The notes beneath the pieces were generated by a model. The model was given only the letters and a program-made list of their open reading frames with translations, made no database searches and was not told where the DNA came from. The translations under genes and the position numbers were made by a program. This document shows positions 45,185 through 56,799 of a stretch of 64,000 bases of DNA, one piece after another. The stretch is from Acanthosepion lycidas (taxonomy: Eukaryota > Mollusca > Cephalopoda > Sepiida > Sepiidae), in assembly GCA_963932145.1 (NCBI GenBank), contig OZ010590.1:52221098-52285097 (forward strand). Reading direction: 5' to 3'. The stretch's first letter is position 1. Every line of letters begins with the position of its first letter.

Positions 45185-47071
45185 TCATCAAACATTTCTC
45201 ATGAGGAATCAACTAGCACAGAACACCAAAACTTTGAAAGAGAAATCATCACCCAGTTGAAAGAGAAGTTTGCTGCTAGGGAAAAGAGATCACAAAAAAT
45301 TCAAATTCTGACTACTTCCAAAAAGCTGGAGTCTAAGCAAAATACAAACAGAATTTGGCACTACAATGTACATGGCGAGACAAGCAAAAAAACTTGTGAA
45401 TGAGGAAGGAATTTTAGCTTTGCCAAATACACGAAAAACTAGATTCCCACAAGAGATGATTGATAAAGTGAGGCAGTTTTGTAAAAGTGAAGAAGTCAGT
45501 AGAGTGATGCCTAGAAAAAATGATTACAAGACAGTTTTAAAGGATGGGAAACGTGTTCAGGAACAAAAATATCTTGTTCTCTGTAACTTGAAAGAGGCAT
45601 TTCAATTATTCAAATCAAAGAACCAGGAGAAAATAAGCTTCTCTAAATTCACTGAGCTTAGACCAAAAGAATGTGTGCTAGCAGGTGGTGCTGGGACTCA
45701 TACTGTCTGCATTTGCACAATCCATCAGAATATGAAGTTGATGATTTCAGGATCTCATCTTGGTAAACTGACTGAAGGAGAAAATTATCATTTGACAGAT
45801 TACCACCAATGCATACTTGCTGTTACATGCAATGAAGCATCAGCAAGTTGCTACTAGGGTGACTGCTCAACTTGCAGCAAACTGATGGATGATTTTGTTT
45901 TGTATATGGAAGAAATTTTTTACAAAAATTCAGTTGATGATTTTGTATACAAACAGTGTTTATCAACTGATAGAACCACTCTACAAACTATCACAATCCA
46001 CAGAGGAATTCATTGAAACTTTCCATGCAGGCCTTCAAACATTGAAGAAGCATAATTTCATTGCCAAAGCACAATCAAAGTTTTGTTCTGATAGAAAAGG
46101 TTCTTTGAAGGTTGAAGTTTTAGCAATAGCAGATTTTGCTGAGAATTATTCATTTATTTTGCAAGATGTGGCTCAAGGCTTCCACTGGAATAATGATCAA
46201 GCTACATTGCATCCATTCATATGCTACTATAGAAATACAATTGACCTTGAGCATATTAATTTTGTAATAATATCTGATTGTCTCAAGCATGACATAGTAG
46301 CTGTCCATTTGTTTCAAAGAAAGCTAATAGAAAAATTAAAAGAAATTCTTGATTTTGATGTCCAAAAAATGATATATTTCTCTGATGGTGCTGTTTCAAA
46401 CTATAAAAATTTTAAAAACTTTATAAATTTGTGCAACCATAAATCTGATTTTGGTATTGATGCAGAGTGGCACTTTTTTGCTACTTATCATGGGAAAGGA
46501 CCATGTGATGGGTTAGGTGGCACTGTTAAAAGGTTAGCAGCAAAAGTTAGCCTGCAGCGACCCTATAATGAACAAATCAGGATGCCAAGATAGCTGTATT
46601 TTTATGCGAGAAAAAATATTTCTGGAATACATTTCTTATATTCCTCAACTGCAGAATGGTTGAATGAAGCAAACATCTTAGAAGATAGATTTAGCAATTC
46701 CTCCACTATTATAGGAATACAGAAATTACATACTTTCATTCCTGTCTCTCAGAGGGAATTGAAAGTAAAAATAGTGTCAACACAAAATAAAGGAAAGATA
46801 GTTTGATGGATTTGTGACAGCACTTCATGATAGGAATTTGTGGTTAGGATGTGTACTTGAAAAATATCCAGATAATGGAGAGGTGAAATTGACATTTTTA
46901 CAACCAAATGGACCCTCTCAATCTTTCTATTATCCATCACATCCAAATATATCAATTTTGAAATATTCTGATATTCTTAGCTCAGTTGATCCAATAACTG
47001 AAACAGGAAGAACTTATAAACTTTCAAAAAATGAGATGAAAAATGCATCAAATATTTTAGAAAGATTTTGA
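45185..47071 (+). pseudogene. transposase-like protein gene of an unnamed DNA transposon family, broken
   Basis: Three open pieces in order. 45366-45857 has an HTH-like start (FGTTMYMARQAKKLV, with LPKSWSLSKIQ just upstream) and VSRVMPRKNDYK, FTELRPKECVLAG, THTVCICTIHQN. 45889-46593 has IADFAENYSF (D82 of that piece), ISDCLKHDIVAVHLFQ, YFSDGAVSNYKN (D166) and HGKGPCDGLGGTVKRLAA (D207). 46814-47071 has the C-terminal LWLGCVLEKYPDNGEVKL and TGRTYKLS. D82, D166 and D207 sit where an RNase H-like DDE/D fold would place its metal ligands; that is inference. An in-frame stop follows ASCY, and frame changes near 45310 and 45985 separate the pieces. I recall similar proteins from arthropods and cnidarians as uncharacterised. 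Confidence 0.75.
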
Positions 47072-47263
47072 AAGAAAAATCTAAATAAATACATTAAAGT
47101 TCATTATTATAAAAAAGTTTCAGTTAAACAGATTTTTTATTTTCCATTTTGAAATGTATCCCAATGAACACAGATTGATTTCTTGTGGATATAGTGTATC
47201 ATGTCAAAAGTCAAAGAAACTGTTTACCATCAACATCAAATGTCATTTATTCTTTTGATACTA

Positions 47264-47360
47264 TTAGGTTGGTGCAAAAATAATGACGTAATAATGTCGT
47301 TTTTTGACATTAAAAAATACATCAAAAAATTATTACGTCATTATTTTTGCACCAACCTAA
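47264..47360. mobile_element. MADE1-like mariner MITE, long form (97 bp)
   Basis: TTAGGTTGGTGCAAAAATAA, then 'tgacgtaataatgtcg', with the complementary right end. TA is on the left (47262-47263); the right flank is altered. The extra 'tgacgtaa' segment defines a longer subtype, also seen at 62941-63043. Confidence 0.9.
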
Positions 47361-47735
47361 TTTAACCTAATTAAATCTTGACACAGTTTTTAGAATTCTT
47401 TCTTTATTACATCACTTTTTCCGTATCAAAATCTGTGTTGTATAAGAAAAAGTATGAAAGGAATGCTAAAAACAGTTTTGATCTCAAGAAAAGAATTACT
47501 TTGATTTCACAACCAGAACTTGCATAAAACTCAACATGTCAAGAATTTTTTTAGAACATTCATTTTTAAAGTTTTTTCATTAAAAAAAAAAAGTAACCAT
47601 AAACAACGGAAATTGCTTTATTTTTGTAGATTTAGAATATCAAACATCAACCAAAGTTTGTTCACCATTGAGGTCACATATTTTTTATGCTATAATTTAA
47701 TTAAACCATAACACTTTTCAGAATTCTTTCTTTAT

Positions 47736-48392
47736 TATATCACTTTTTCCATAACAAAATCTGTGTTGCATTAGAAAAAAAATGAAGAAAATTCAGTTTC
47801 ATCACCAGAAAAATTTTTTTTATTGATTTCATGACCATGGTCCTTATGTGAATATTAATCAGCATTAAAATAGCTTTACAAAGATATACAACTTGACCAT
47901 ATTGTGAAATATCAAAATGTTTTTATATGAAGTAGCAGATACTACATTTTGAATTTTGCCCAGTTCTATAAAACGCTTGTAACAGCAGTTCTAGTGGAAT
48001 GCTCATCTTGAAATTTGGAATATATACTGTCATAAGATAAACAAATCTTTTGTCAAAATTTTAAAAAAATTAAAATAATGTTTTTTGAGATAAGTCAGAT
48101 CAAAGGTCAAGGTCAACTTTTTTATTTGACCTCTAAAAAAAAATAAAATCCCCAGATAAAATTGTAGATCTATCCAAGTACTTTAGAATGATATATGAAT
48201 GAACTTTGTAGGTCCATAAACAACTGAGATATCATCTTTTAAATTTGGTCACTATTCACATTCTTGTAAAAAGGTCGGAGGTCATATTACAGGAACCCCT
48301 TGACCTTGAGATGTGTAACAGGTGCCATTCAATTCCTTTCATAGAAATCTATAAGTGTAGCAAATTTGAAAAAAATCCGTGTTGGACATGGT
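47736..48392 (-). repeat. right terminal inverted repeat (about 657 bp)
   Basis: Inverse of 44335-45013: 'atttcatgaccatggtcctt', 'cagatcaaaggtcaaggtca', 'atgaatgaactttgtaggtc', 'aggaaccccttgaccttgag' and 'aatccgtgttggacatggt'. It differs from the left arm by substitutions and by A/T-run lengths. Confidence 0.85.
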
Positions 48393-48542
48393 CTAACCCA
48401 TTGTTGATTTGACACAGAATGAGCCAATATTACCTAATTAGTATATTGGTCCTATATGGAAGCAAATTTTGTGATTGATTCTCTTTCAATTACTTCATGC
48501 TAGTTACTGTGGAAAAAAAGTTACATATGAGTTACATAGACC

Positions 48543-48640
48543 AAGTTCTCTTGCATTTAATGGCAGTCTAGGAGAAAGAAAACTCTGAATTAAAACCTAA
48601 GCAGGTCTGTTTGGAGACTTTGTCAGAGTGTGCACCATTT
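48543..48640 (+). repeat. SINE long-tail fragment
   Basis: 'gcagtctaggagaaagaaaa', 'ctctgaattaaaacctaagc' and 'cagagtgtgcaccatttctc' match the tail of the SINEs at 4334 and 6311. The head is missing, and an RTE-like LINE fragment follows directly. Confidence 0.6.
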
Positions 48641-48649
48641 CTCAGTTCT

Positions 48650-49110
48650 GTAATGTATTATCAGCTGTTCTATATAGCAGTGAATACTGAACAATTTCAT
48701 TACAGATAAAGAAGAGATTTGAGGCAACAGAAATGTGGTTCTACAAAAGGATGCTAAAAATCCCATGGACTGAAGATGTGAGCAACAATGAAGTTTTAGG
48801 GAAAATGAAAACAGAGAGGACACTTATACTTAGAATCAAAAAGAGACAATTGAAATTTCTAGGACACATTAGGAAAGAGGGCTTGGAAAATTTACAGGGT
48901 AACACTTACAGGGCATAGTGAAGGCAAGATGGGCAGTGAAAGCAATGAGTAACCTAATAAACTTGTATAAATGGTTCGCAGAACATGAGTCAGGAAAGAT
49001 GGTAAAAAGACAATTTACTAAGAGCTATCAAGGACAGGAAATTGTGGAGTTATAATCTACCATGTCATGTCTTGAAGGGACATGGCACATATAATAATAA
49101 TAATAATGGT
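48650..49110 (+). mobile_element. RTE-like LINE 3' fragment
   Basis: 'gtgaatactgaacaatttca', then the translated FEATEMWFYKRMLKIPWTED segment and ERTLILRIKKRQLKFLGH, followed by the 3' end ('ctatcaaggacaggaaattg', 'cttgaagggacatggcacat') and an (ATA)n tail. The tail suggests a simple-repeat 3' end. Truncated and broken; open frames at 48623-48918 belong to it. Confidence 0.85.
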
Positions 49111-49204
49111 TTTAACCTTGATTTGGAGATATGATGGAGTGCTGAAAAATATAAATGGACCTTTCACAGTTTACAATGCATGTAACAATTTTTTTCTGAG
49201 ATTA

Positions 49205-49340
49205 CTGCCTGAGCAAGATAGGCATGAGGGGGAAAGGAGTGAGTAACCTACATAATGAACTTGTGTTAAAGGAGAAGTTGTTGTGGAGAGCCATGATTGC
49301 CCACATCCTGAAGGGACATGGCAGATAAAAGAAGAATCCT
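49205..49340 (+). mobile_element. RTE-like LINE 3' end, short copy
   Basis: 'gtgagtaacctacataatga', 'gtggagagccatgattgccc', 'acatcctgaagggacatggc' and 'agataaaagaagaa'. It lies 95 bp downstream of another copy. Confidence 0.75.
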
Positions 49341-49446
49341 TAACCAGTAGTCATAAGTGTTTTGAACACTTTTTTCATCATTGATTGCAGCATTCCAGTG
49401 ATGAGATTTTTTTTTTTTTTTCCTCAAGATATCTGTTGATGGATGT

Positions 49447-49700
49447 GTGGGTGGTGTAATGTTTAGCAGCTTGGAATGTGACATTGGCAAGCAGAGTTCA
49501 AATTCCAGCTGAGTTTATTAGATTCACTTTTGTGCAAATACCTTTTTGGAAAGATATGAATCCATCTCTTCTCTCCCTCTGCTATCAGTTAAATAGCAGA
49601 GCAGACTGAGCTCTCTAGCCATTATTGGCAACCAGTCTAGGGGAACAACAACTCTGATTTCAAAACTGTATGTAGTCTTGGTGTAGCACATACTATGCAG
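49447..49700 (+). repeat. tRNA-derived SINE, long-tail type, 3'-truncated
   Basis: 'taatgtttagcagcttggaa', the B-box-like 'cagagttcaaattccag', 'gctatcagttaaatagcag', then the tail 'ggcaaccagtctaggggaac' and 'gtagcacatactatgcagc'. Confidence 0.8.
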
Positions 49701-50224
49701 CTATCAACAAGATTATGGGGTTCACAATGATTCTAATCTCAACTTTAGTTTGCCTATGACTTTGTTATTATCTGCTGATGGAGCTTTATTAATTGACTGG
49801 TCAATGATCAGAAGAAAAAAAGAAAGACATATTTCAGTGTAAAGATTACTCTTATTGGATATCTTGAATAAAATGTTGATATAGACAAAACTAATAGCAA
49901 AAAATAGCACATGATCATGTAATTACTATTTTTCTGGACTATTCAGTGCTTCTGTCATTTTCCCTTTCTCTTCTATTCTTGACTTCTCACCAAAATATTA
50001 CCAGTCTTCATGTGGGCCAATGATGCACACAATGAACTCTGACCTACAAGATTGACCTACATTAAATGTCTTTGTTGATGCTAAATTAAAACTGATATTT
50101 AAATAAACGATAAACAAAAATAAATCTCAACTTTTGTGATTTTCAGAATTCATTATCATTCTAAAAAAGGTGAAAATTTATTGCAGTTTTTGTTTCTACA
50201 ACTTTTCAACCTTTTGTCATACAA

Positions 50225-50530
50225 AGGGAAGTGGTTATTTACATTCTACATGTTCAGACTATTGTCATCACATTTTGACCATTGTGTTTTTGGCCTTTCT
50301 CAGGTCTTTGTCAAACTGAGTAACCTTCTGGGAATTACCAACTGATGCCTTTATTTATCTATGGGAGTAGATCGTTTTTCTTCTGTCTATACCTCAGGAT
50401 AGTTAATGTAGTTCTTATTTATCACTGCTGTGTTTCCACTGAATCAATGACTGCACTACCTGGGTCAGGGATTGAACTCACAATTACTGTGTTACCAAAT
50501 TCATGAACTAATGCTTTAATCCACGAGATA
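50225..50530 (-). repeat. type II tRNA-SINE, minus strand
   Basis: On the plus strand: 'ttctcaggtctttgtcaaac', 'tatctatgggagtagatcg', 'gtcagggattgaactcacaa' (inverted B box) and 'aactaatgctttaatccac' (inverted A box). This is the most complete copy of the family's head and tail together. Confidence 0.75.
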
Positions 50531-50616
50531 GAAAAACAGAGGTGGTCATTTTCTATAGAAAATAATAGCAAATAAATGTAAAAATAAAAAATATTCATAC
50601 TCTTTCTCTGTCTTTC

Positions 50617-50745
50617 AAACATGTGTAAAGGTGTATCCCTTGTTTCCTATTTAGGATTGGGTTTCTGGTTCCTTCTAAAGTTTTCTCATTCTCTTTCAAT
50701 CTCAGTAGCTCCTTGCTGACATTATAGCCTTGCTTTGGGTAAAAT
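50617..50745 (+). repeat. Jockey/CR1-like LINE 3' end
   Basis: 'ttaggattgggtttctggtt', 'ttctcattctctttcaatct', 'cagtagctccttgctgacat' and 'tatagccttgctttgggtaa'. It is 5'-truncated and followed by (CA)n(TA)n instead of poly-A. Confidence 0.6.
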
Positions 50746-50750
50746 GAGGC

Positions 50751-50752
50751 AT

Positions 50753-50785
<33 letters not shown>

Positions 50786-50808
50786 ATATCTGTGGTCTCT
50801 CTCTCTCA

Positions 50809-50845
<37 letters not shown>
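50751..50845. repeat. (CA)n and (AT)n microsatellites
   Basis: (CA)12 at 50753-50776 and (AT)n at 50813-50845, with 'ctctctctctca' between them. Confidence 0.92.
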
Positions 50846-50848
<3 letters not shown>

Positions 50849-50969
50849 AAAAAAAATATATAAGTATACACACATATACTTGAACGTATATAGATATTTC
50901 TTCTCAGGTGTTATAAAAACAAAGCTCAAGGTTGTATAACAGAGCTATTAAGTATATATTAGTGAATAT

Positions 50970-51100
50970 GCATAATATCCCACGTTGATAGCATGACTTG
51001 TGAGTTTCATGCAAATATGTAATTTTAGTATGTTTGCACCTGAAGATTGCATATTTGCATTAAACTCAGTCATGTATCAACGTGGGATATTATCTATCTA
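50970..51100. repeat. foldback element with 'CACCTGAAGATTGC' right half
   Basis: 'ataatatcccacgttgatag' and 'gagtttcatgcaaatatg' pair with 'catatttgcattaaactc' and 'tatcaacgtgggatattat'. The arms are about 50 bp. Related half-copy at 6940-7015. It runs into an (AT)n array (51103-51148). Confidence 0.75.
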
Positions 51101-51149
<49 letters not shown>

Positions 51150-51151
<2 letters not shown>

Positions 51152-52430
51152 ATGATACCAAAATTTTTACAGATTCTGATACAATTCCCAATACTGGTAT
51201 AAATTTTCAGGAAGTTGAAAGCTAAATAACGCTGATATCCAACTTGATCAATTTCTAAGGTAAGTTATTCAACTGTTACAAAGCATTAAAATAAATATAA
51301 GATTAAAAATGATTAAAATCTTTATAAATGTAAAAATGTATTTTTTGTATGGGAAAATGTATTTTTTGTATGGGATTTTTTTTCTTTTTTCTTTTTTCCT
51401 TTTTTTTTTCCTCCAGTTATTTATTAGATTATTGGAAGATGAAATTTTACTAGTTTATTTTAAAAATATTAAAACAGATCATGTTAAGTGGAAAACACTA
51501 TAGCTTAACCACACCAGATAAAAATGGGTTAAAAATACTATTTTTAACTTTTTATACACTGAAACTTGCATCTCGTTTGGCTCCAAGGTGCAATGAGAAA
51601 AAGTTCAAAATATTTTAAATGCCATCATAATTTAACACAGGAAAGTTCAATTCTGCCAAAAAAAAATATTAGTGAAATAAAATTAGATATAATTTTTTAT
51701 GGAAATTTAAATTTTAGGTTTTTTCTTTTATGGGAAAAGGCATTTATTTTCAGGAAAATTCAAATATAAAGTTTTTTTTTTTTTTTTTTTTTTTTTTAAA
51801 GTAAATAATGATGAAAATCCATTTTGAAAGCTATAAAATTTTAAGAAATACGTGAATTTTGTAGAAACAAATTTAAGTTTCATAAAAAGAAAATGTTTAC
51901 TTTTTTAAGTCTTGGTTATTGAAAAGAACATTTGTTTTTGCTTACATAGAACAACATGAATTCATTTTGTGTTTATATTACATGATTTTGATTTATAATT
52001 ATTAAATTACTAATTTATAATATTAAATGGGTGAATTAACAATGTTTAAAAAAAAATAAAAATATTATTTTGAACTGAAACAGATTTTAAACTAGCAAAC
52101 TTTATGGAAAGCTTGAGAACTGAATAGAAAATTGCACCCTTTTTTTTTTTCTTTTTTTCTTTTTTTTTTTTAAACACAAATTTACATCATACTTAGGTGT
52201 TATTATGATCTATAGATTTTAGTTTTACTGATAGTTTAAGATCAATAAATATTTATATCTTTCTATCATTAGTACTAGGAATGGAAAATTTAAGTTTTAA
52301 ACAAAAAAAAAATAAAACATCAAAAGAATTGTTTTTGGAATCAGAAATTAGTTAGAAATTTTCTGATGCCAATTCCAATATCCCAAAAAGTCCTGATATT
52401 TCTGATTAATTGTCCAATTTTATATACATA
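51150..52430. other. unassigned AT-rich DNA
   Basis: Includes a perfect tandem pair of 'aaaatgtattttttgtatgg' near 51334-51373 and several T-runs. No gene was seen. Confidence 0.5.
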
Positions 52431-52432
52431 CA

Positions 52433-52433
52433 T

Positions 52434-52500
<67 letters not shown>
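52433..52500. repeat. (CA)n(TA)n microsatellite
   Basis: Compound CA then TA array. Confidence 0.93.
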
Positions 52501-52604
52501 TTAGCCAGCTGTTTTGTTGTACTGTGGTGACTGTAATGTTTGAAGCCATTAAAGATAACCTTTTATCTTCCTGGAATTTTTGCTATTGTGTTTTGAAATT
52601 GTAG

Positions 52605-53579
52605 CTCATCTCCTTTTCTTTTAATTGTTTTAGTCAGTTGTTGTCTGCAATACAACACTAACCTACGACCAATTCTGTATGTTATTGATAAGTAAAATGA
52701 AAAAAAATAACATAATCAAATTTTATCAAACCTGTGTTATTTCTGTGCTGAGCTTAATTTAGTTACCAAGATTTAAAATTCATTCCAAATACCAACTCTG
52801 TCAAGACACTGTGGGAGTTAACTCCTTAATTTTCTAATTGTCCAAATTGTTCCTAAGGGGCGCTATCCCTAAACTATAAAGACTTAGCAACATTTCAATT
52901 CTTCCTCTTTTGCCTTCTCTGACATAGAAGATGTAGCTCGTTAGAGAGATCACATCTGTCCCTTATGGGAAGACACACACACACGCACACACACACACAC
53001 ACACACACATACTTCAAAACACAAACTCTATATTTATGCACACACATGTTAATGTTTTTGTCTTTTGTAAACCCTTTTTGTTGTTTAATACATATACCTG
53101 TTTGTACGTATATATATCGGTTCTTGGTTGTTTTTTTTTCTTTTGGGTGGATTCATCTTGAGTCTGCCATGTTGTAGTGGACTTTATTTCAGGTGACCAC
53201 ATGTGTCCATATCTCAACGTGTAAAAAAAATATGGTCTGCTACAACACTTTCAATTAAGAGAAAAAAATTTACTGTAAATTTACAATACCAGCTTACCAA
53301 TAGTTTAGAAATTCTGAATTAATGAATAAAGATTTATTTTATATAAATTAATGATTTGAAAGATGGATGTTTATTGTAAGAAAGTTATTTTTTATGAAAA
53401 TTACAGACAAAAGCATGAATATCTCTTTAAAATTCTCTGCTTTTCTTTAGAAGTTACCCCCTAACAAATTTTGGAATAGTGAGTACAATATAAATGCTTA
53501 CAAATAAATATTTTACCAAAACGGGAATGAAACAACCCATATGTTGAGAATGAACTGAACAGTTATGTCATTTCCTTAA

Positions 53580-53620
<41 letters not shown>

Positions 53621-54300
53621 TCACCATTTGGAGTGAACAAAACCTGACTCATTTATGATAATACTGGTCATTTCATTACAGTTGTATTCAACCAATTAAA
53701 TCTAACATAAAAGGAATATTTAGATACCTTTTTGAAAGATACAATGCTACAATTGGTGCTAAAATCTTTCAGAAGACCCATTTGAAGAAGAAAATCATGC
53801 TGAAAATAAATTATCTATCTGCGAAAGTTTCATGTGATAAATTTGAGACTTTCTGTGGAAGCCTTGAAATAATTGAAAGAACTCATCAAAATGTCTTTTT
53901 TTCACATGTGTTAAAAATCAACACAACTGTCCCAATATCTTAGTCACAAAGTCTCAACTGTAAGAACATGCCTAAAATTTAAAAGCTTATTTTGTTAATG
54001 AATTCTTATATTGACAATTATTAGTGAGAATCAACGTTTAGTAACTGTACTGATTTTGTTAGTATGATTTTTTTGTACAAAATGAAGTTGTCGCATCAAA
54101 TTAAAACAGTATTGTTATTTGTATGTGTGTTTCCATTTCAAAATGATTGAACAGAAATTATTAAAATTTAATTTTTGTAGTACAAATTGTTGCAAATTAT
54201 TTTCTTTTAGTTTTTTTTTTCCCCCCCTCCAACTTCAGCACCAAAATTTGAATATAATTTTCCTATGGTGTGTGCCAGGAGTAGATGTATCTGTCTCAAG
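52605..54300. other. unassigned DNA with (CA)n and (AT)n
   Basis: Microsatellites at 52973-53008 and 53583-53620. No gene or named dispersed repeat was seen. Confidence 0.5.
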
Positions 54301-54302
54301 AT

Positions 54303-54369
<67 letters not shown>
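54301..54369. repeat. (CA)n(TA)n microsatellite
   Basis: (CA)13 followed by (TA)21. Confidence 0.95.
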
Positions 54370-54370
<1 letters not shown>

Positions 54371-54527
54371 CACACTAACATAGAAACCAATATTGCATGG
54401 TGACTGGCAATTTAATGCCTTAAGTGGTCCTTGGACTAGCACACTTGTTAATGCTATATTCCTATTATTGAGTACACTTCCTCATAAATATGACAAATTT
54501 TAAACAATGCACACAAGCCCCTCCTTG

Positions 54528-54530
<3 letters not shown>

Positions 54531-54593
<63 letters not shown>
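54531..54593. repeat. (AT)n microsatellite, longest in window
   Basis: About 30 uninterrupted TA units. Confidence 0.95.
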
Positions 54594-54596
<3 letters not shown>

Positions 54597-54599
54597 GCA

Positions 54600-55320
54600 C
54601 AAGGAGAGAGCTTAAAAGCTCTTGGTCTAACCAAATGACAATCAGAATTTGTTTAGGGATTCTTGCTTAGTCAGGCTGAAAAATTTCCAGCATTCACCTT
54701 CTATATACACAAACATGTGCACACATACACAAAACAGAACAGATACCACAGTATAAGAGTGTTATAAGGAAAAAGACAGGAAAGAGCCTATTAACACTGT
54801 TTTTTGACTTCTGCAAGCAGATTTTTTATTCTATAAACAATGCTAAAATGTAACAAGGTAGTTATGAGATTTAAAAAAAAAAAAAAAAAACTGTCATAGT
54901 CATTTTCTCCAGATTTTTTTTTCCCCATTCATGAAATTTCTGTTTAAATACTAGATTTACTTTAACCCCTCCCCCTCCAGTCATTCTCAATGGTGTAATT
55001 GTAAGCCAACCAAACATTAGATTGGTTGTCAGTACCAAGTAGACTGTACTCTTAAGAGAATACTTTTTGGAAAGTGAATATATAAATATCAGTGATGGTA
55101 CTGGGTAGGTTGTTGATAAGAATTCACTAGAGATATTAGTGTTATAGCGTTAAGGACTGATCTTATAGTTCAACTATCTTTTATCTATTTGTTGGTTTTA
55201 TAAAGATAATCTTTATGGGGGATGAAAAAAAAATTTTTTTTAATCTTGTTCCCAATAAACATACTGTTTGATAAACGATGATGTTAGCACTTTGAATTTC
55301 CATATGCTTAGTGAAGTCTC
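54600..55320. other. unassigned AT-rich DNA
   Basis: No gene or named repeat was seen. Confidence 0.5.
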
Positions 55321-55327
55321 AAGACAC

Positions 55328-56797
55328 ACACTCTGCCCTCTTGCTCCCCCTCTCTGCCCTCTTGCTCCCCCCTCTCTCTCTTGCTCCCCCCTCTCTCTCT
55401 TGCTCCCCCCTCTCTCTCTTGCTCCCCCCTCTCTCTCTTGCTCTCCCTCTCTCTCTTGCTCTCCCTCTCTCTCTTGCTCTCCCTCCCTCTCTTGCTCTCC
55501 CTCCCTCTCTTGCTCTCCCTCCCTCTCTTGCTCTCCCTCCCTCTCTTGCTCTCCCTCCCTCTCTTGCTCTCCCTCCCTCTCTTGCTCTCCCTCCCTCTCT
55601 TGCTCTCCCTCCCTCTCTTGCTCTCCCTCCCTCTCTTGCGCTCTCTCTCTCTTTTGCTCTCGCGCTCGCTCTCTCTCTTTTGCTCTCGCGCTCGCTCTCT
55701 CTCTCTTGCTCTCGCGCTCGCTCTCTCTCTCTCTTGCTCTCGCGCTCGCTCTCTCTCTCTTGCTCTCGCGCTCGCTCTCTCTCTCTTGCTCTCGCGCTCG
55801 CTCTCTCTCTCTCTTGCTCTCGCGCTCGCTCTCTCTCTCTTGCTCTCGCGCTCGCTCTCTCTCTCTTGCTCTCGCGCTCGCTCTCTCTCTCTCTTGCTCT
55901 CGCGCTCGCTCTCTCTCTCTCTCTTGCTCTCGCGCTCGCTCTCTCTCTCTCTTGCTCTCGCGCTCGCTCTCTCTCTCTCTTGCTCTCGCGCTCGCTCTCT
56001 CTCTCTCTTGCTCTCGCGCTCGCTCTCTCTCTCTCTTGCTCTCGCGCTCGCTCTCTTGCTCTCGCGCTCTCTCTCTTGCTCTCGCGCTCTCTCTCTTGCT
56101 CTCGCTCTCTCTCTCTTGCTCTCACGCTCGCTCTCTTGCTCTCGCGCTCGCTCTCTTGCTCTCGCGCTCGCTCTCTTGCTCTCGCGCTCGCTCTCTTGCT
56201 CTCGCGCTCGCTCTCTTGCTCTCGCGCTCGCTCTCTTGCTCTCGCGCTCGCTCTCTTGCTCTCGCGCTCGCTCTCTTGCTCTCGCGCTCGCTCTCTTGCT
56301 CTCGCGCTCGCTCTCTTGCTCTCGCGCTCGCTCTCTTGCTCTCGCGCTCGCTCTCTTGCTCTCGCGCTCGCTCTCTCTCTCTTGCTCTCGCGCTCGCTCT
56401 CTCTCTCTTGCTCTCGCGCTCGCTCTCTCTCTCTTGCTCTCGCGCTCGCTCTCTCTCTCTTGCTCTCGCGCTCGCTCTCTCTCTCTTGCTCTCGCGCTCG
56501 CTCTCTCTCTCTTGCTCGCTCGCTCGCTCTCTCTCTCTTGCTCTCGCGCTCGCTCTCTCTCTCTTGCTCGCTCGCTCGCTCTCTCTCTCTTGCTCGCTCG
56601 CTCGCTCTCTCTCTCTTGCTCGCTCGCTCGCTCTCTCTCTCTTGCTCGCTCGCTCGCTCTCTCTCTCTTGCTCGCTCGCTCGCTCTCTCTCTCTCTCTCT
56701 TGCTCGCTCGCTCTCTCTCTCTCTCTCTTGCTCGCTCGCTCTCTCTCTCTCTCGCTCTCGCGCTCGCTCTCTCTCTCTCTCGCTCTCGCGCTCGCTC
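55328..56797 (+). repeat. 1.47-kb pyrimidine-strand minisatellite with CGCG
   Basis: An array with 18-26 bp units, all pyrimidine except for G in 'cttgct' and 'gctcgcgct'. Zones in order: 18-bp C-rich units (to about 55640), 22-28 bp 'ctctcgcgctcg' units (to 56040), strictly 20-bp 'ctcgcgctcgctctcttgct' units (56040-56360), 24-bp units (to 56510), and 'ctcgctcgctcg' units (to the end). Because stop codons need A, which is absent, three plus frames and one minus frame stay open for 476-512 codons. They encode only Ser/Leu/Ala/Arg or Arg/Glu repeats, and none is credible as a gene. Confidence 0.97.
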
Positions 56798-56799
56798 TC

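Larger units (their letters stand above)
44335..48392 (+). mobile_element. long-TIR DNA transposon (4.06 kb), decayed, with nested MITEs
   Basis: It is bounded by terminal inverted repeats of about 660-680 bp that start ACCATGTCC and end GGACATGGT. Between them lies one broken plus-strand gene for a large transposase-like protein (45185-47071). Two mariner MITEs (45054-45133 and 47264-47360) are inserted just inside each TIR. About 115 bp next to the right TIR is directly duplicated ('attctttctttatta' at 47389 and 47720). No clear target duplication was found. The family is unnamed to me; TIRs this long are unusual for a small cut-and-paste element. Confidence 0.8.
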
